Shown: positions 1 through 11,374 of the stretch, one piece after another
Numbering within the stretch: position 1 is the stretch's first letter
Layout: each line of letters opens with the position of its first letter
Assembly: GCF_030272615.1 (NCBI RefSeq)
Contig: NC_081406.1
Span: 231,438,396 to 231,502,395, forward strand
Origin: Cryptomeria japonica
Taxonomy: Eukaryota > Streptophyta > Pinopsida > Cupressales > Cupressaceae
Length of the DNA stretch: 64,000 bases
Direction of reading: 5' to 3'
The notes under the pieces: generated by a model
The model's input: only the letters and a program-made list of their open reading frames with translations
Told to the model about the DNA's origin: nothing
The model's database searches: none
Made by a program: the position numbers and the translations under genes

Positions 1-156
1 AACTTGTTGTAGACTTTCTCAAATGAGACAATTAACATTAAGAGACAACAAGAAATGTCTACAAGGCCTCCTTTTTAGGGTTATCAAGGTGGGAGGCCAA
101 CTTATCAACAAAATCAATTCCAAGGAGGTGCAAAGATAAATTCTAAAACCTAGCCA

Positions 157-960
157 ATGAACCAGATTGTTCCTATTCCCACTCCATTGCAAACCATTCC
201 TTCAAATCAAAATAGGGAACTAATTGTTGGGCAAAATGATCTTGTCGATGACACCAACACATTGTGTTTCCCTTGCAATGAGGAACATATGCCTTGGAAA
301 TATTTGCAAGGTAATTTACAACATAAGGTAGCTAAATAGTATAGCCCACGCATGATGCCAAATTTTAGAGTTTTTGCTTATTCATCTCTAAGAATAGAAA
401 TCATTGCCCTCACTGCTCAAATGCAAGGTATATCATTGGAACAAGAAGTTGAAATCACTCCTGACCACACACTTTGTTCATGGATGGAAGGAGATGAAGC
501 AGTATTTGCAAATGAATCCTCTACATCATAGGATCCTCAAGTTCAATCCGACTATAAAACTCCCTAAAAGAAGAAGCTCACAGGGGAACCACTGATACAA
601 AAACCTAAGGTCAACTTTGACAAAACTTTGGGTCAATTTGCAGTCATGCATCCTGTTTAAAATCATAAAGAACAGTCCCATATAAGTTTAAAAAACCAAA
701 GTTATCATTCCCCACATCTTTTAATGTTGTTTGAACAATTTAAAAGGCCTCAAACTAATGTAACCTTATGGGATATTTTGGCCATTCCAAAAAATAAATC
801 CCTATTGTGTGGAGATTTGGAGGAACATGAGAAATCAGTACAAATAGAGCCAGCCGCAAAATCCACCCCAACAAAAGACAAAGGGACCGTCATAAGGGAT
901 CAACCACACCAAGATGCAAACTCACAAATGATGTGGATGGTGCTACAAAATAAAAGGTAG
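157..960 (+). pseudogene. Element A gag C-terminal remnant
   Basis: Readable pieces (157-339, 404-595, 724-960) are broken by stops. The first contains a CFPCNEEH segment, which resembles the Cys/His-rich region at the gag-protease border of plant gypsy polyproteins. The last contains a FEQFKRPQ...TLWDIL stretch, a common linker just before the protease in this class. The role would be the virus-like-particle protein and its linker to protease. Assignment rests on these short motifs and on the position directly upstream of the protease, so it is weaker than for the pol domains. Confidence 0.55.
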
Positions 961-1004
961 ATAAACTAAAACCCACCCCTTTCTTTTTAACTCTAATTAT
1001 AGGG

Positions 1005-1325
1005 GATTCGATGCTTCATAACTCTATGATTGATTCTGGTGCAAGTACTATAGTCATGCCTAAGCAAATAGTCGAATCTTTAAAGCTTAAATATGAACCT
1101 TTAGATAGGGGAGTCATGTAGTTGGATGGGAATAAGGTCCAAGCCATAGGAGTGATTTGAGACCTTTCATTAACCTTGTATTCTTTTCCCAACATCACCA
1201 TCCCACTAGAGGTGGTCGTAATTTATGTTCTCCCTATCTTTGGTCTTTGCTTGTCGTGGGACTTTACTGAAAAAATAAGTGGTTATCTGTCTCTTGATTG
1301 GTCACATCTAATACTTAGGACTAAG
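1005..1325 (+). pseudogene. Element A aspartic protease domain
   Basis: The retroviral-type aspartic protease would cut the gag-pol polyprotein. The active-site motif IDSGAST is encoded at about 1028-1048, followed by a hydrophobic stretch and the usual LPIFGLCLSWDF-like downstream segment, where family members read 'LGRPWL' or similar. The reading frame carries stops near 1120 and 1157. The active-site triad D-S-G is present, so the break is due to stops rather than loss of the catalytic residue. Confidence 0.7.
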
Positions 1326-1619
1326 CATTGGTAAAAATGAAGATATTATCTGAGCCTTTATACCTAGAGCACATAGTGAATGATGCTATGATGAACTTTG
1401 AAGCTGATAAGGATGAAATATATTGTGTTGAGTTGAATGAAGACGAAGAGGTGAATAGGGACCAGAGTGCTGAGGAAGACATTCTCATTAATGATCTCAT
1501 TGACACTGACCCATTTGGTAATTATCATACTTCTGACATAGAAACCAATTTAATTATTGATGAAGATCAAGTGGTTCCCAAGGTTATGAAGGAGTAGCAA
1601 GATGTTCAAAATAGTGGTA

Positions 1620-2160
1620 GTGACCGCACGTCAAAGTTGTGGACCATACATTTTGATGGTGAAAGGTGTAGATCTAGTTCTGAAGTGGGTATATGTTTGA
1701 CATCTCCATCTGGGGAACAAAATTTGAGGGCTTTCTATTTTCAATTCTGTTATTTAAATAATAAAGCTAAGTATGAAGGCTTATTGTGAGGATTGAGCCT
1801 CACAGAGCGAATGGGTATCAAACAACTAATGGTTCTTGGAGATTATGAGCTGGTAGTCAAGTAAGTTCATGGAATATCCATGGCTAAGCATGTTCACATG
1901 TGTTCTTATAGAAACAGTCTGCGATCTAATTGAAGGCTTTGAAGCTTTCAACATACAAGGAATACCCAGGGATCAAAATACAACTGCGGATCATCTGGCA
2001 ATAATTGGATCTCAATTTGATCTAGTTGTTGACTTGAAAGAAAATAAACACTCAGCCAGAGTGATTGTCAAACCCACCATCCCAGATAATGATCAAAACT
2101 GGCAAGTATTTGAAAGTGATGTTTAGATCACTATGTTCATCCAACAATCTTGCAAGTTCA
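1620..2160 (+). pseudogene. Element A RNase H-like (aRH) domain placed before RT
   Basis: The translation shows LWTIHFDGE, then SEVGICLTSPSGE, NNKAKYEGLL, VLGDYELVVK and later GIPRDQNTTADHLA. This is the D-E-D-D layout of the archaeal-type RNase H found in Tat-group gypsy elements, although the usual AEY is AKY here and stops interrupt the middle. A linker with IPDNDQNWQVFESD follows, which I recognise from plant pol proteins that carry this domain between protease and RT. In elements D and E of this window the equivalent domain lies after RT-RH instead. Confidence 0.75.
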
Positions 2161-2564
2161 CCAAGTAGCCACAACCTAAAATTGTAGAATCTTTTGAGGA
2201 ACAAATTATCTAGCTCAAATATAATAAGCTCCCAAAATGGTTAATAACCCTAGAAAATTTATTTGAATATGATGATGCAAGAAATGATAAAAGAAAGTTT
2301 GTTGCAGACAAATTAGATTGTACTAATCTTCATGTTGGAGATGACAGGAAGCTAAAGGTTGACAAAGATGTTCCTTAACAAGATAGAGATATTAATATCT
2401 TTCTATTAAAAATTATGAGGGGGTGATGGCATGCTCCTATGAAGATCTAAGAGGACATGATCCCAAGATCATCCAACACACTATTAAACTTGTGGAAGGG
2501 GCAAAAACTATTTAGGAAAAATAAAGGCCAGTCAATCCATAAATTAAATCTTTGATGGCTCAAA

Positions 2565-2757
2565 AAGTTGAGAAAATTGATTGACTCCCGAATAGTATAT
2601 CCTATCAAACATATCACTTGGGTATCTAATTTAGTTCTGATCTGGAAGAAGAATAGAGACATCCATCTATGTGTATATTTTCAAGATCTGAATAGAGCAT
2701 CTTTGAAGGATCATTATCCCTTATCCTCTATAGAAAAAATTCTACAAATAGTAGTTG
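2565..2757 (+). pseudogene. Element A reverse transcriptase, N-terminal part
   Basis: The frame reads LRKLIDSRIVYPIKH..WVSNLVLIWKKN, then DLNRASLKDHYPL and EKILQIVVGS. These are the fingers and palm segments before motif A of Ty3/gypsy reverse transcriptase. The domain is cut at 2757-2762 by insertion of element B and continues at 18251. The split is exact apart from a five-base duplication, so this part and the right part were one gene. Confidence 0.85.
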
Positions 2758-3637
2758 GGTCTTGTAATATGGTGAAAAATGATGAGGGGAGATCAAGTGG
2801 AAAGCTATACTCCCCTCAAAAGAGGAATGAAAGTTTATCAAAGGATTCCCTTCAATTTTTCACACATTACATTCAAAAGAGGGGTTGAACTCACTAGATC
2901 TAGTGCCCAATGTTAAGAGATTAATTGTAGTAAATTTTGAAAGTATTAGGAAAGTAAATTAACCCTCTTTTGTAATAGACTAGTTGAATTAAGCAAATTG
3001 AGACTAAGTACAAAAATGACAAAGAAATGATTATATCTTGAGATAGAGATGCGGGATGAAGTTGTGCACCTGCAATTAGCAGTAGAATGTCGAGACGAAG
3101 GTTCCCTGCAAATCTGAGAAAAAGTTGCAGGGACCGTGTGTAAGTTATGCATGGTCCTCCAAAAAATCCGTGCATCGAAAAGGGTTTTCCCGTATTTGAA
3201 AATGAAGCCTAAACTTGCAATTACAGTCGTGCACCTGTAACCTACACACAGAAAAGAGAGAAAAATGTTGTTGGGATTGGGGATTTGCCTTCAGGTAAAA
3301 CCCCATTTTGGAATTAACCAAGTGGTTGTAAAATGCTACAAGTAAATGAAAGGAAATGTCTAAAGTAAAATCCACCTCAAGAAGGGGATGTAATTGAGAT
3401 GTTGATACCTTTGTAGATGAATTTTCTTGAATGGATATGTGGAATAGGATGTCTTGAATGTTGATAGAAATCTCCTCTTCAATTGTTGAATCCTTATCTT
3501 TAATGAAACACCTAGCCTTGAAAGGAGACTTGAACTGCTCAATGCTTGAATGAATGCTTGAATGCTTGATGATGATAATGGAGACCTCTCACTTATTTTT
3601 GATTTATTTCTCTTATGCAAATAGGAGGGGAAGTGCT

Positions 3638-3646
3638 CCTTATATA
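3638..3646 (-). promoter_or_regulatory. TATA box-like site in B 3' LTR
   Basis: TATATAAGG on the minus strand, at an equivalent place in both B LTRs (3638-3646 and 9523-9531). The pairing and orientation fit a U3/R promoter. It is a prediction from sequence only. Confidence 0.55.
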
Positions 3647-3769
3647 CTTGCTAATTAGGGGTGTTTAGGTAATTTCTTGTCTTAGGTTGACATAGGAAAA
3701 CCTTTTCCCACTCACAAATAGATAATCCTAATGCAACGGAGGACCAAAGGGGGCCCAAAATAGGTCCAT

Positions 3770-3865
3770 GACAAGGGCGCCACACCCCTCTCTTGAGAGG
3801 AAAGGGGTGTCATGCCCCTATCTTGAGAGGAAAGGGTTGCCATGCCCCTGTCCTGCCTTGATTTA
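3770..3865. repeat. GC-rich imperfect repeat with inverted blocks in B LTR
   Basis: Three imperfect ~35-bp units built on CATGCCCCTATCTTGAGAGG. Each carries a CCCCT...AGGGG inverted pair able to form a small hairpin. Related units lie in the right B LTR at about 9655-9730 and in the C LTRs near 37500-37600 and 44690-44770. They stand out from the AT-rich surroundings. Confidence 0.6.
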
Positions 3866-4027
3866 GGACAGGGAGCCACAAGAAGGCAGTTGAAAATGAT
3901 GAAAAATGCAAGCTTTTGATGTCATGAGCATGTTTCGGGTCTTCGAATAGACTTAGAGATTTGTCTACTAATGCAAAGACCCAAATGCAGTCGAAAATTG
4001 CAAGGGTCACAATTTTATGATGCTACA

Positions 4028-4042
4028 TTTAGCCCCCACTTT
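4028..4042 (-). promoter_or_regulatory. Element B polypurine tract
   Basis: On the minus strand this reads AAAGTGGGGGCTAAA and directly abuts the LTR start TGTAGCATC. The same sequence occurs at the 3' LTR of element C (44504-44518). It primes plus-strand DNA synthesis in LTR elements and fixes B's orientation as minus. Confidence 0.85.
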
Positions 4043-4833
4043 AGCAGGAGTATAAGCATATGCCAATACTACTGGTAAAGTACAAGGAGACAAGATTGAA
4101 AGGATTTCACCACATTAAGGAGGAAAGATACACCAAGCCCCCAGTGGACTAAGGATATTAAAACTTCAATTGACAAAGTAAAAGGGAAGAGCAAGAGGGA
4201 GAACCACGACTACAAGTAGTAAAGTTCCCCTCACTATGAGTCATGAAAATAAAGGATACCAAAAATTACAAAGAAAAGCCAAAGTGCACTAAGTAACTCC
4301 AAGTATCAAGAAGGAAAACATGAGTGGAGTGTGTGCCCCCATGTTAAAGTGATCACACACACCTTATCGGAAGCGATTTATTTAAGGTAGGATACAACTA
4401 AGAGAGAGAAAGAGAGGGAGCATGTTATCACAAGGATTTAGCCCCCAATCGAGGAATAAACCCAAGGCTAATGAACACAAACCATAAATAATGAGGTGGC
4501 TTTTCTTTCCTCGAGGTTAGTATGCTATATGATAACTAATGTATATCATGTATATATATGCATAGAATAGTCCTTATTCCCCAAATAAAGGAAACCACCT
4601 TGGAAGAAAGGTAACACATGTGTCTTTTGAGTCAACATGGAAGAGACCAAAAGAGATCTCAATGCTTTGCATCATCCTCAAGTAGAAATCACTAGGGAAA
4701 ACAAGTAGAAGAATAGGGATACACATAGAAGAGTGGTCACAAAAGATCAAGAAAGGAGAGAGGAAGAGGATCTATGGTACTAATGCAATTAGTCTAGCAC
4801 GACATCCACCTCATGATCTTGCTGATCATTATT
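4043..4833. other. Non-coding 3' region of element B
   Basis: About 0.8 kb between the gag-protease gene and the PPT. It contains no coding frame I can support, only AG-rich sequence. It is the untranslated 3' region of B. Confidence 0.5.
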
Positions 4834-7377
4834 TCAGGAAGGTGGGAAACATGCCAGAGGAGCGAAATTGAGAACAATAGATGGAGCCATCACAAGATCC
4901 AAACAAGGACTATGCTCATGTTCTAAGTCACTTTGTTCATTTCTAGGAGCTAGGATTAAGGCTTTTGAAAATTCTATAGATAAATGATTGTCAACATCAA
5001 TATATTCATGTTCACTATCAGAAGCAAAAGGAGTTGTATTTCCATCATGAATAACATTTTCACCCATTTCTTCATCAAGATTAATAAAAAGAGGAGCTCT
5101 AACATGAATAGAAGTCAAATCATCACATGTTTTTTGCAACTTATGATTTGGAGATTTATGTCTAACATCTTGCTTAGGAGAAAATGGAATCATGTCAACT
5201 ATTGGTGTTTTGGGAGATTGAATAGTTTGAGAAACAACTTCATGAGCTCTAGCATGACATTTTTGTCAGGGTTCTCTAACACAATGGTTCCATCTAGTTT
5301 TAGCAGAAGGTTGAGAAGACTAAGGTATATCTATTGAAGAAGGAATATTCTCATCTTTGGCAGTTGGATGTTTAAGTTGAGATCTTTTAGGTTGGACAAG
5401 AGCAGAGGCATGTCTCTTCTCTCTATAAGAGGAAGGAGGTGGAACTGCACCATATAAAGGAGGAATTTTTGGTTTAAGAAGGAGACTAGGTCCATCATGA
5501 GGAGGAGGTATTGGTCTAACCTTAGGAGGAATATTATTGTTCTTCTTAGGAGAAGGCATGGGTTCATCCATAGGAATAGGTTGGGAATATTCCTTAGGAG
5601 GAAGATTAGTTGTATTAGTTAGGGGAAGAACTTCATCTTCAAGAATGATGGGAATATCAAGTTTTGGATTCCTAGGTTGGCTTAAAGATAAAATCACATC
5701 TTTCTTCCATTTTTGATGAGATTGAAAGAGAGAATCACTTCTTGGTAGAAGAGATTCAAATTGTTGAGGCCAAAAGTAATCAATAGGAACACCTGGGCTT
5801 CTTTTGGTTGGTCAAAATAAGCTATGGTTAAAAGTTATGATTTCTCCATTGTGTCAAACGCTTATGGATTAGAGAATTAATAGCCTTCATGGAAGATAGC
5901 CAAGGGTAGCCTAAATTCACACATAATTTCTCAGATGAAGGAATGATAACAAAGTTGACATCTATAGATTTAGCATGAAACTCAATAGGAAGTTTGATAG
6001 AACCAATAGTAGGAGAAGAAAATAAATCAAATAACTTAACAACCACACTAGTATCATCATAGATTGGTTGATGCAAATGTAAAGTATAAAGATATTCTCC
6101 AGTGATGAGATTAACCATGCAAGAGGGATCAATAAGCACACCATGAGAAGGTTTACCTTTGATCTTCACAACTATGTATAAATGGCCATCAGGTGCCCTA
6201 ATGGTCTCACTAGGATCAAATGTGATACATGGATCCTTAGGTGTTTCTTGTTTCTCTACCAAATTAACCATATTTTGAGCTGTAAAAGTGAAATCAGAGG
6301 GAGAGAAAGAAGTGTGTTTAGTCTCAACCACTTTAGAGGTATGAGAGGGTAAGGGATCGGTGAAAATATTAAGATTTTTATTAGGAGGAGATACTGATTT
6401 GTTTCCCTTATCATTCACACCTACCGCAGATATAGTATTATTATCAATCAAGTCTTGAATCTTACATTTTAATGCAAAACAATTTTTAGTATCATGACTA
6501 GGTTGATGATTTAATTGACAAAAAGAATTATTATCAAAGTGAGGTGAAGTTGCTTTAGAAGGATCAACTAGTTTTATTGGAGGAAGTTTGATAACATTTC
6601 TTTGTTACAACTGAGACATGATTCTATACAAAGACTCATTCAAAGGAGTAAATTCTTTCTCTCTTTTGAAAAATTTAGAAATAGGAGGCACACCTGTTGT
6701 AGCATTCACATTGTTGTTGTTGATGGTGTCATTGAATTTGATGAAGCCTTTGTTTGGTTTGAACTTCCCAAACGGTTGTTGAGCACTCTCACCCTTATCA
6801 CTCAGAGCCATAGGAGTAGATTGCTCCATTTGACTCACAATCAGTTGATAATTGTGAAGTGTTGTACATAACTATGGAAAGGAAGTAAACTCAGAAAAGA
6901 TAAGTTTTCCCCTAATGTCTTTTTGCAAATTAGAAATTGAAATTCTTTTAATGTCATTATCAGGCACTGGAATAGAAATTTGAGAACACAAATGCTTGTA
7001 TCTACCAATGAAATCAGTCACTTTTATGTAGGAGGTTGTGAATAATCTGAGTTCTCAGCACAACTCTTCATATGCATAACATTCGAATAAACAACGTGAG
7101 CAATACCACACAATATATCAATTCCATTCTTATCACTTTGAATCATGCGTTTTAGACCTTCCATTAATGGAAGAGCTTCACTATTAGGATATTCTTGGGA
7201 CATCCATTGTTGGAAATTGTCAAATTGATTGTCCAATTTTGAAAGTTGATCTATAGAAAATCTAGTAAAAGCTTCTTCTTCATCATGAGAATCATCAATT
7301 GGGTAGGTAGAGATGTTATTAGGATGGGAAAAATTAGCAATATCCTCATTCTAGAAGTCACCCAAATTAGGCTCCAT
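4834..7377 (-). pseudogene. Element B gag-protease polyprotein (no pol)
   Basis: Starting from an ATG at 7377, one frame can be followed with a few stops and shifts to 4834. It shows an N-terminal gag part (7377-6600), a Cys/His segment FCQLNHQPSHDTKNC (about 6530-6485), and a protease-like domain at 6250-5830. In the protease the usual D-[ST]-G reads D-P-S in a VLIDPSCMVNL context, followed by NLGYPWLSSMKA, the family's 'GRPWLH' segment. A Pro-rich tail (5697-5320) and an acidic tail (5193-4834) follow. The Gly of the active-site triad is absent, so the protease was probably inactive even apart from the stops. Comparable gag-linked protease domains are standard in plant gypsy elements. Nothing resembling RT, RNase H or integrase follows. 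Confidence 0.75.
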
Positions 7378-8599
7378 TTCTTCGGGAATTAAACCTTTGG
7401 AATACTTAATTCTAATGCTTCATCTAATGGGGATAGTATAGGTAGGACTAATAGTTGTAAAACTTATGCACTAGATGGAAATTTGAAATTTCAATTTGAA
7501 TTTTTTATTTTGGGAACAAAGTTTGCAAAATTCAAGAAATTGATGATTATACAATTTGAACTTTGTGGAAAGAAGAAATAACACAATCTCCAAGAAAGAT
7601 TTATAATTAATAAAAAGAGATTGAAATTTAAAATTAGGGCCAATGGGATACCACTTAATTTCAAATTTAAAATTGACAAAATTATGATCTTAAAATTAGG
7701 GCAGATTATAATTAATCACTTAATTTTAAATGTTTCCTTGAAAGTTGCAATGTTGAAATTGGGAAGTGTTTTCGATTTTAGAGGGATCAAAATTCGACAA
7801 AATCAGCCAATTTTCTGGATTTAAGTAATTAAATAGTCATAACAGTCTCTTGAAATTTCAGGAAAAAGCAAGGGACTGTGTGTAAGTTATGCACGGTCCT
7901 CCCAATTTTTTTGGAAATTTTTAGGGATGAAAGCTACAATGATTTCAAAGCTAACCCCAAAAAACTGATTGGTTTTACGATCTCTAGATAGGTGAAATTA
8001 AGATTTGAATGTCGAAATAGGACCCTATTAGGGTTTTGAACAAGATAAGGAATTGAATTGCAATTTTTAAAAAGGTCAAACCTACTGGACAGGGCCACCT
8101 TAAATAATATTTAGAAAACTGAAATTATTTGAAATTGATTTAAATTTGCACAAAATCCAATTAAATTTGAAAATTAGGGTTTTAGGACCTAACCACTGAA
8201 CTTTAAAATTTTGAATTTTGGGAAAAGGAAAGAAATTGAAAATTTGCATTTTAGGCAAGAAGACAAGTCTAAAAACAGTCACAAATCTGAAAATTAAATG
8301 TAAATCCAAGTTTTGCACAAGTTCAAGTTGATGTTTGAAAATTAGGGTTTTGACAATTAAACACTTAATTTTGTAAATTTGATTTGCAAATTGAACAAGG
8401 CAATGGAAGAATTAAATTTGACAAGCAATATAATTTTCAGATCTAAGACAATAGATAACAATTTTTGCAAAATACAAGTTCAATTTCAATTTTAGCAACT
8501 AGGGTTTTGAATGAATTAACCACTAAGTTTGTGTAAATTGCAAGAAAATTAAATTTGTAAATGAAAAGTATGCAATAATTTTGAATGTAAAGCATGTAA
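7378..8599 (-). other. Untranslated leader of element B
   Basis: A 1.2-kb AT-rich stretch between PBS and gag. It contains many AAATTTGAAATT-like words and several copies of TTAGGGTTTT on one strand or the other. No coding frame is supported. The leader of element C (38573-39231) has the same base composition and similar words, consistent with B and C being relatives. Confidence 0.5.
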
Positions 8600-8615
8600 G
8601 ATGTCGGGTTCACCA
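8600..8615 (-). promoter_or_regulatory. Element B primer-binding site
   Basis: On the minus strand TGGTGAACCCGACATC follows the LTR end ATTACA and a short TTT spacer. The same site with two changes follows the 5' LTR of C (38556-38571). It should pair with the 3' end of a host tRNA. I do not assign which one. Confidence 0.75.
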
Positions 8616-8618
8616 AAA

Positions 8619-9770
8619 TGTAATATGGTGAAAATGATGAGGGGAGATCAAGTGGAAAGTTTTACTCCCCTCAAAAGAGGAATGAAAGTTTCACAAAGGA
8701 TTCCCTTCAATTTTTCACACATTACATTCAAAAGAGGGGTTGAACTCAATAGATCCAATCCCCAATGGTAAGAGATTGAATACTAAGTGAATTGTAGTAA
8801 ATTTGGAAAGTATTTAGAAAGTAAATTAACCCTCTTTTGTAATAGACTAGTTGAATTAAGAAAATTGAGACTAAGTGCAGAAATGACAAAGAAACGATTA
8901 TATCTTGAGATAGAGATGTGGGATAAAGCTGTGCACTTGGAATTAGTAGTAGAATGTCGAGACTAAGCTTCCCTGCAAATCTGAGCAAAACTTGCAGGGA
9001 CCGTGCATAAGTTATGCACAGTCCTCCCAAAAATCCGCATGTCGAAAAGGGTTTTTTCATCTCTGAAAATGAAGCCTAAACCTGCAATTACAACCATGCA
9101 CCTGCAACCTACACACGGAAAAGAGAGAAAAATGTTGTTGGCATTGGGGATTTGCCTTCAGGTCAAACCCCATTTTGGAATTAACCAAGTGGGTGTGAAA
9201 TGCTACAAGTAAATGAAAGGAAATGTCTAAAGTAAAATCCACCTTTAGAATGGGATGTAATTGAGATGTTGATACATTTGTAGAAGAATTTTCTTGAATG
9301 GATATGTGAAATAGGATGTCTTGAATGTTGATAGAAATAGCCTCTTCAATGGTTGAATCCTTATCTTAAATACAACACCTAGCCTTGAAAGGAGACTTGA
9401 AATGCTCAATGTTTGAATGAACGCTTGAATGCTTGATGATGATAATGGAGACCTCTCGATTGTTCGCCTTCCTTTGCTTATTTTTTCTTTTTTTCACTTA
9501 TGCAAATAGGAGGGGAAGTGCTCCTTATATACTTGCCAATTAGGGGTGTTTAGGTAATTTCCCATCTTAGGCCGACATAGAAAAACCTTTTCCCGCTAAC
9601 AAATTGATAAGCCCAATGCAAGGGGAGACCAAAGGGGGCCCAAAATAGGGCAAGGACAATGGTGCCATGCCCCTATCCTAAGAGGACAGGGGCACCACAC
9701 CCCTATCCTAGGGGGATAGGGGCACGCACCCTTGTTCTACCTTGATTTAGGATAGGAAACCACAAGAAAG
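8619..9770 (-). repeat. Element B 5' LTR, larger part
   Basis: This is the first 1152 bp of B's second LTR, matching 2763 onward. It breaks after CACAAGAAAG at 9770, where element F is inserted, and continues at 18105. The uninterrupted copy at about 3880 reads CCACAAGAAGGCAG, which proves the break. A TATA-like box lies at 9523-9531 on the minus strand. Confidence 0.88.
9523..9531 (-). promoter_or_regulatory. TATA box-like site in B 5' LTR
   Basis: TATATAAGG on the minus strand, the partner of 3638-3646. It would drive the B transcript in its own orientation. Predicted only. Confidence 0.55.
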
Positions 9771-10608
9771 TGTTGGCAATTAACACTTATTAGGTTTCTT
9801 ATGTTTTCATTGATGGCAAGATTGACAACATTGGCATTGGCATCATTGGCAACATATTTTGGTTCACCGACATCCGAGAGACAAACTAGGTACTGGTATG
9901 GGAAGCCAACATCACTTGGAGATCTGACAAAGGGTAGTAACCAACAATGAATTTTATAATTCATGTATATTTGTAATGAGATGACATGTATTATCATTTT
10001 GTATGTAAGCCGACAAATGGCATAGATGTTTGTAAAGGTATATAAGTCAGTCTATTAGGTCATTTAAGATATAACATTGGGGATACGATATGATATGCAA
10101 AATTTATGTATGCAAGATCATTTGTATGTGAAAGTAACATTCTGTAATGATCTGTAGATGATTTCTAAGGTACTCATAAGGTGTATGTTATTCCGGTAAG
10201 GGTTTAGGGTTTAAGAACTGGAATAGTCAAAACCTTAACTAGAACTCAATCAGGCATAGAAGATGCATTATATGAGTTCAGTTTTGCAGTTTTGTATTAG
10301 AAAGTGATTGTAGTTAGCGAGACTCTTGGTGATGAGAAGTGTGCATTCCTACATGTGCAAGCCCCTTTCATATGGCCACTGAACTGATATTGTGGGTCAC
10401 AAATCCCATCGTGGTTTTTCCTCATTGAGGCTTTCCATGTATAAATTCTCTATGTTATGGTGCTTATTTATATGATTGCATTATTTTTTTTTAATTATAT
10501 GTACTTATGTTTCCGGATTGATGAATGAATGCTTTGATAAGGATAAAATCTTATATTTCAGTAGAACACTGATTCACCCCCCCTTCTCAATGTTCTTGGA
10601 TTCCAACA
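9771..10608 (+). repeat. Element F 5' LTR
   Basis: 838-bp LTR from TGTTGGCAATT to GGATTCCAACA, with short inverted ends TGTTGG/CCAACA. Near its 3' end it has the CTGATTCACCCCCC tract also seen in H. A TATATAAG box lies at 10039-10046. It differs clearly from the 3' LTR, so the insertion is old. Confidence 0.88.
10039..10046 (+). promoter_or_regulatory. TATA box-like site in F 5' LTR
   Basis: TATATAAG, conserved in the 3' LTR at 17500-17507, in an otherwise diverged context. A plausible promoter of the F transcript. Confidence 0.5.
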
Positions 10609-10610
10609 AT

Positions 10611-10622
10611 TGGTATCAAAGC
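10611..10622 (+). promoter_or_regulatory. Element F primer-binding site (initiator tRNA-Met type)
   Basis: TGGTATCAAAGC, two bases after the LTR end. It is close to TGGTATCAGAGC, the site complementary to plant initiator tRNA-Met that most copia elements use. Confidence 0.85.
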
Positions 10623-10681
10623 TTTTTGCCTCGGAGGAAGCTTAACAACTTGAGGGAGATCTAGAATTCAAAATCCATTGA

Positions 10682-11156
10682 TATGTGTTTAAGGCAGCAA
10701 CTTGATGTTGCCCTTGAAGAGTTTGAAGCTGAAAAAGTTAAGAACATAAAGTAGGAAGATGAACTTAGATCTGCAAAAGAATTCATTATCACTCTACAAG
10801 AAAAACTATCTAATGCTCAATCCAAAAGGAAGGAACTGTGGGAAAAATTGCAATATCAAGATGATGAAGGAAAGGACACTCTGAACAACCGATGTAAAAA
10901 GCTAAGTCAAGAAAATGAAGTTATGAAGAATGAAACACAAGCCCTAACTATGAGGATGGCAAAAGATATTGAAGACAAAAAGAAAAAGGAAGAAGACCTT
11001 GCTAGAACACTGAAGGACAAATTTGAAGAATGCATTAGGTTGGCTCATGAAAATGATTTGTTGAGAACAAAATTAGTGCAATTCCAAAACAATGAACAAG
11101 AAATTGAAAGACAAATGAAAATCTTAAGAGATGATCTGAATATTGCAAATGAGTAT
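10682..11156 (+). pseudogene. Element F gag, coiled-coil part (before solo LTR G)
   Basis: From the ATG at 10682 the frame is rich in Lys, Glu and Gln with heptad-like spacing (for example KKLSQENEVMKNETQ). It reads as a coiled coil of about 155 residues, with one stop near 10750. The frame breaks after IANEY, where solo LTR G is inserted, and continues at 12679 as KDKFKASSAQLNELL. In SIRE-type copia gag proteins this coiled-coil segment lies between the N-terminal gag domain and the zinc knuckles. Here the N-terminal domain is missing. Confidence 0.75.
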
Positions 11157-11374
11157 TGTAGACACCTAAAAATGGTCAACGCTTGCAGGGTCATACTTTA
11201 ACATTTGCGCATTGCCTCATTTTAGGTTTTTTGCATCGCATTAACATTTCTCCTATGTCACGCGCTTGATTTTTGTCATTTGCGAGCATCGAGTCATTCT
11301 TCTGTATTCTTCATTCATCTTGTCTTTGAATTTGGTCTTGTCGACAACAATCTTCAGCCATGATTTTGGTCGAT

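Larger units (their letters stand above)
1..2762 (+). mobile_element. Element A, left part: decayed Ty3/gypsy element, gag end to N-terminal RT
   Basis: This is the left remnant of a plus-strand Ty3/gypsy element whose 5' end lies outside the window. In order it shows a gag tail, an aspartic protease, an RNase H-like domain and the first part of reverse transcriptase. The RT stops after the VVGS segment at about 2757. The same RT resumes at 18251 with the LLDGFSEYNQ motif, after the 15.5-kb insertion of element B, which is flanked by GGTCT (2758-2762) and GGTCC (18246-18250). Many in-frame stops show the copy is dead. No LTR of this element is recognised in the window. Confidence 0.88.
2763..4027 (-). 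repeat. Element B 3' LTR
   Basis: This 1265-bp LTR matches 8619-9770 plus 18105-18245 over its length with scattered differences. It is the 3' LTR in the element's minus-strand orientation because the polypurine tract abuts its right edge. It contains a TATA-like box at 3638-3646 on the minus strand and a GC-rich short repeat at about 3770-3860. The element's own orientation ends in TTACA next to the target duplication. Confidence 0.88.
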
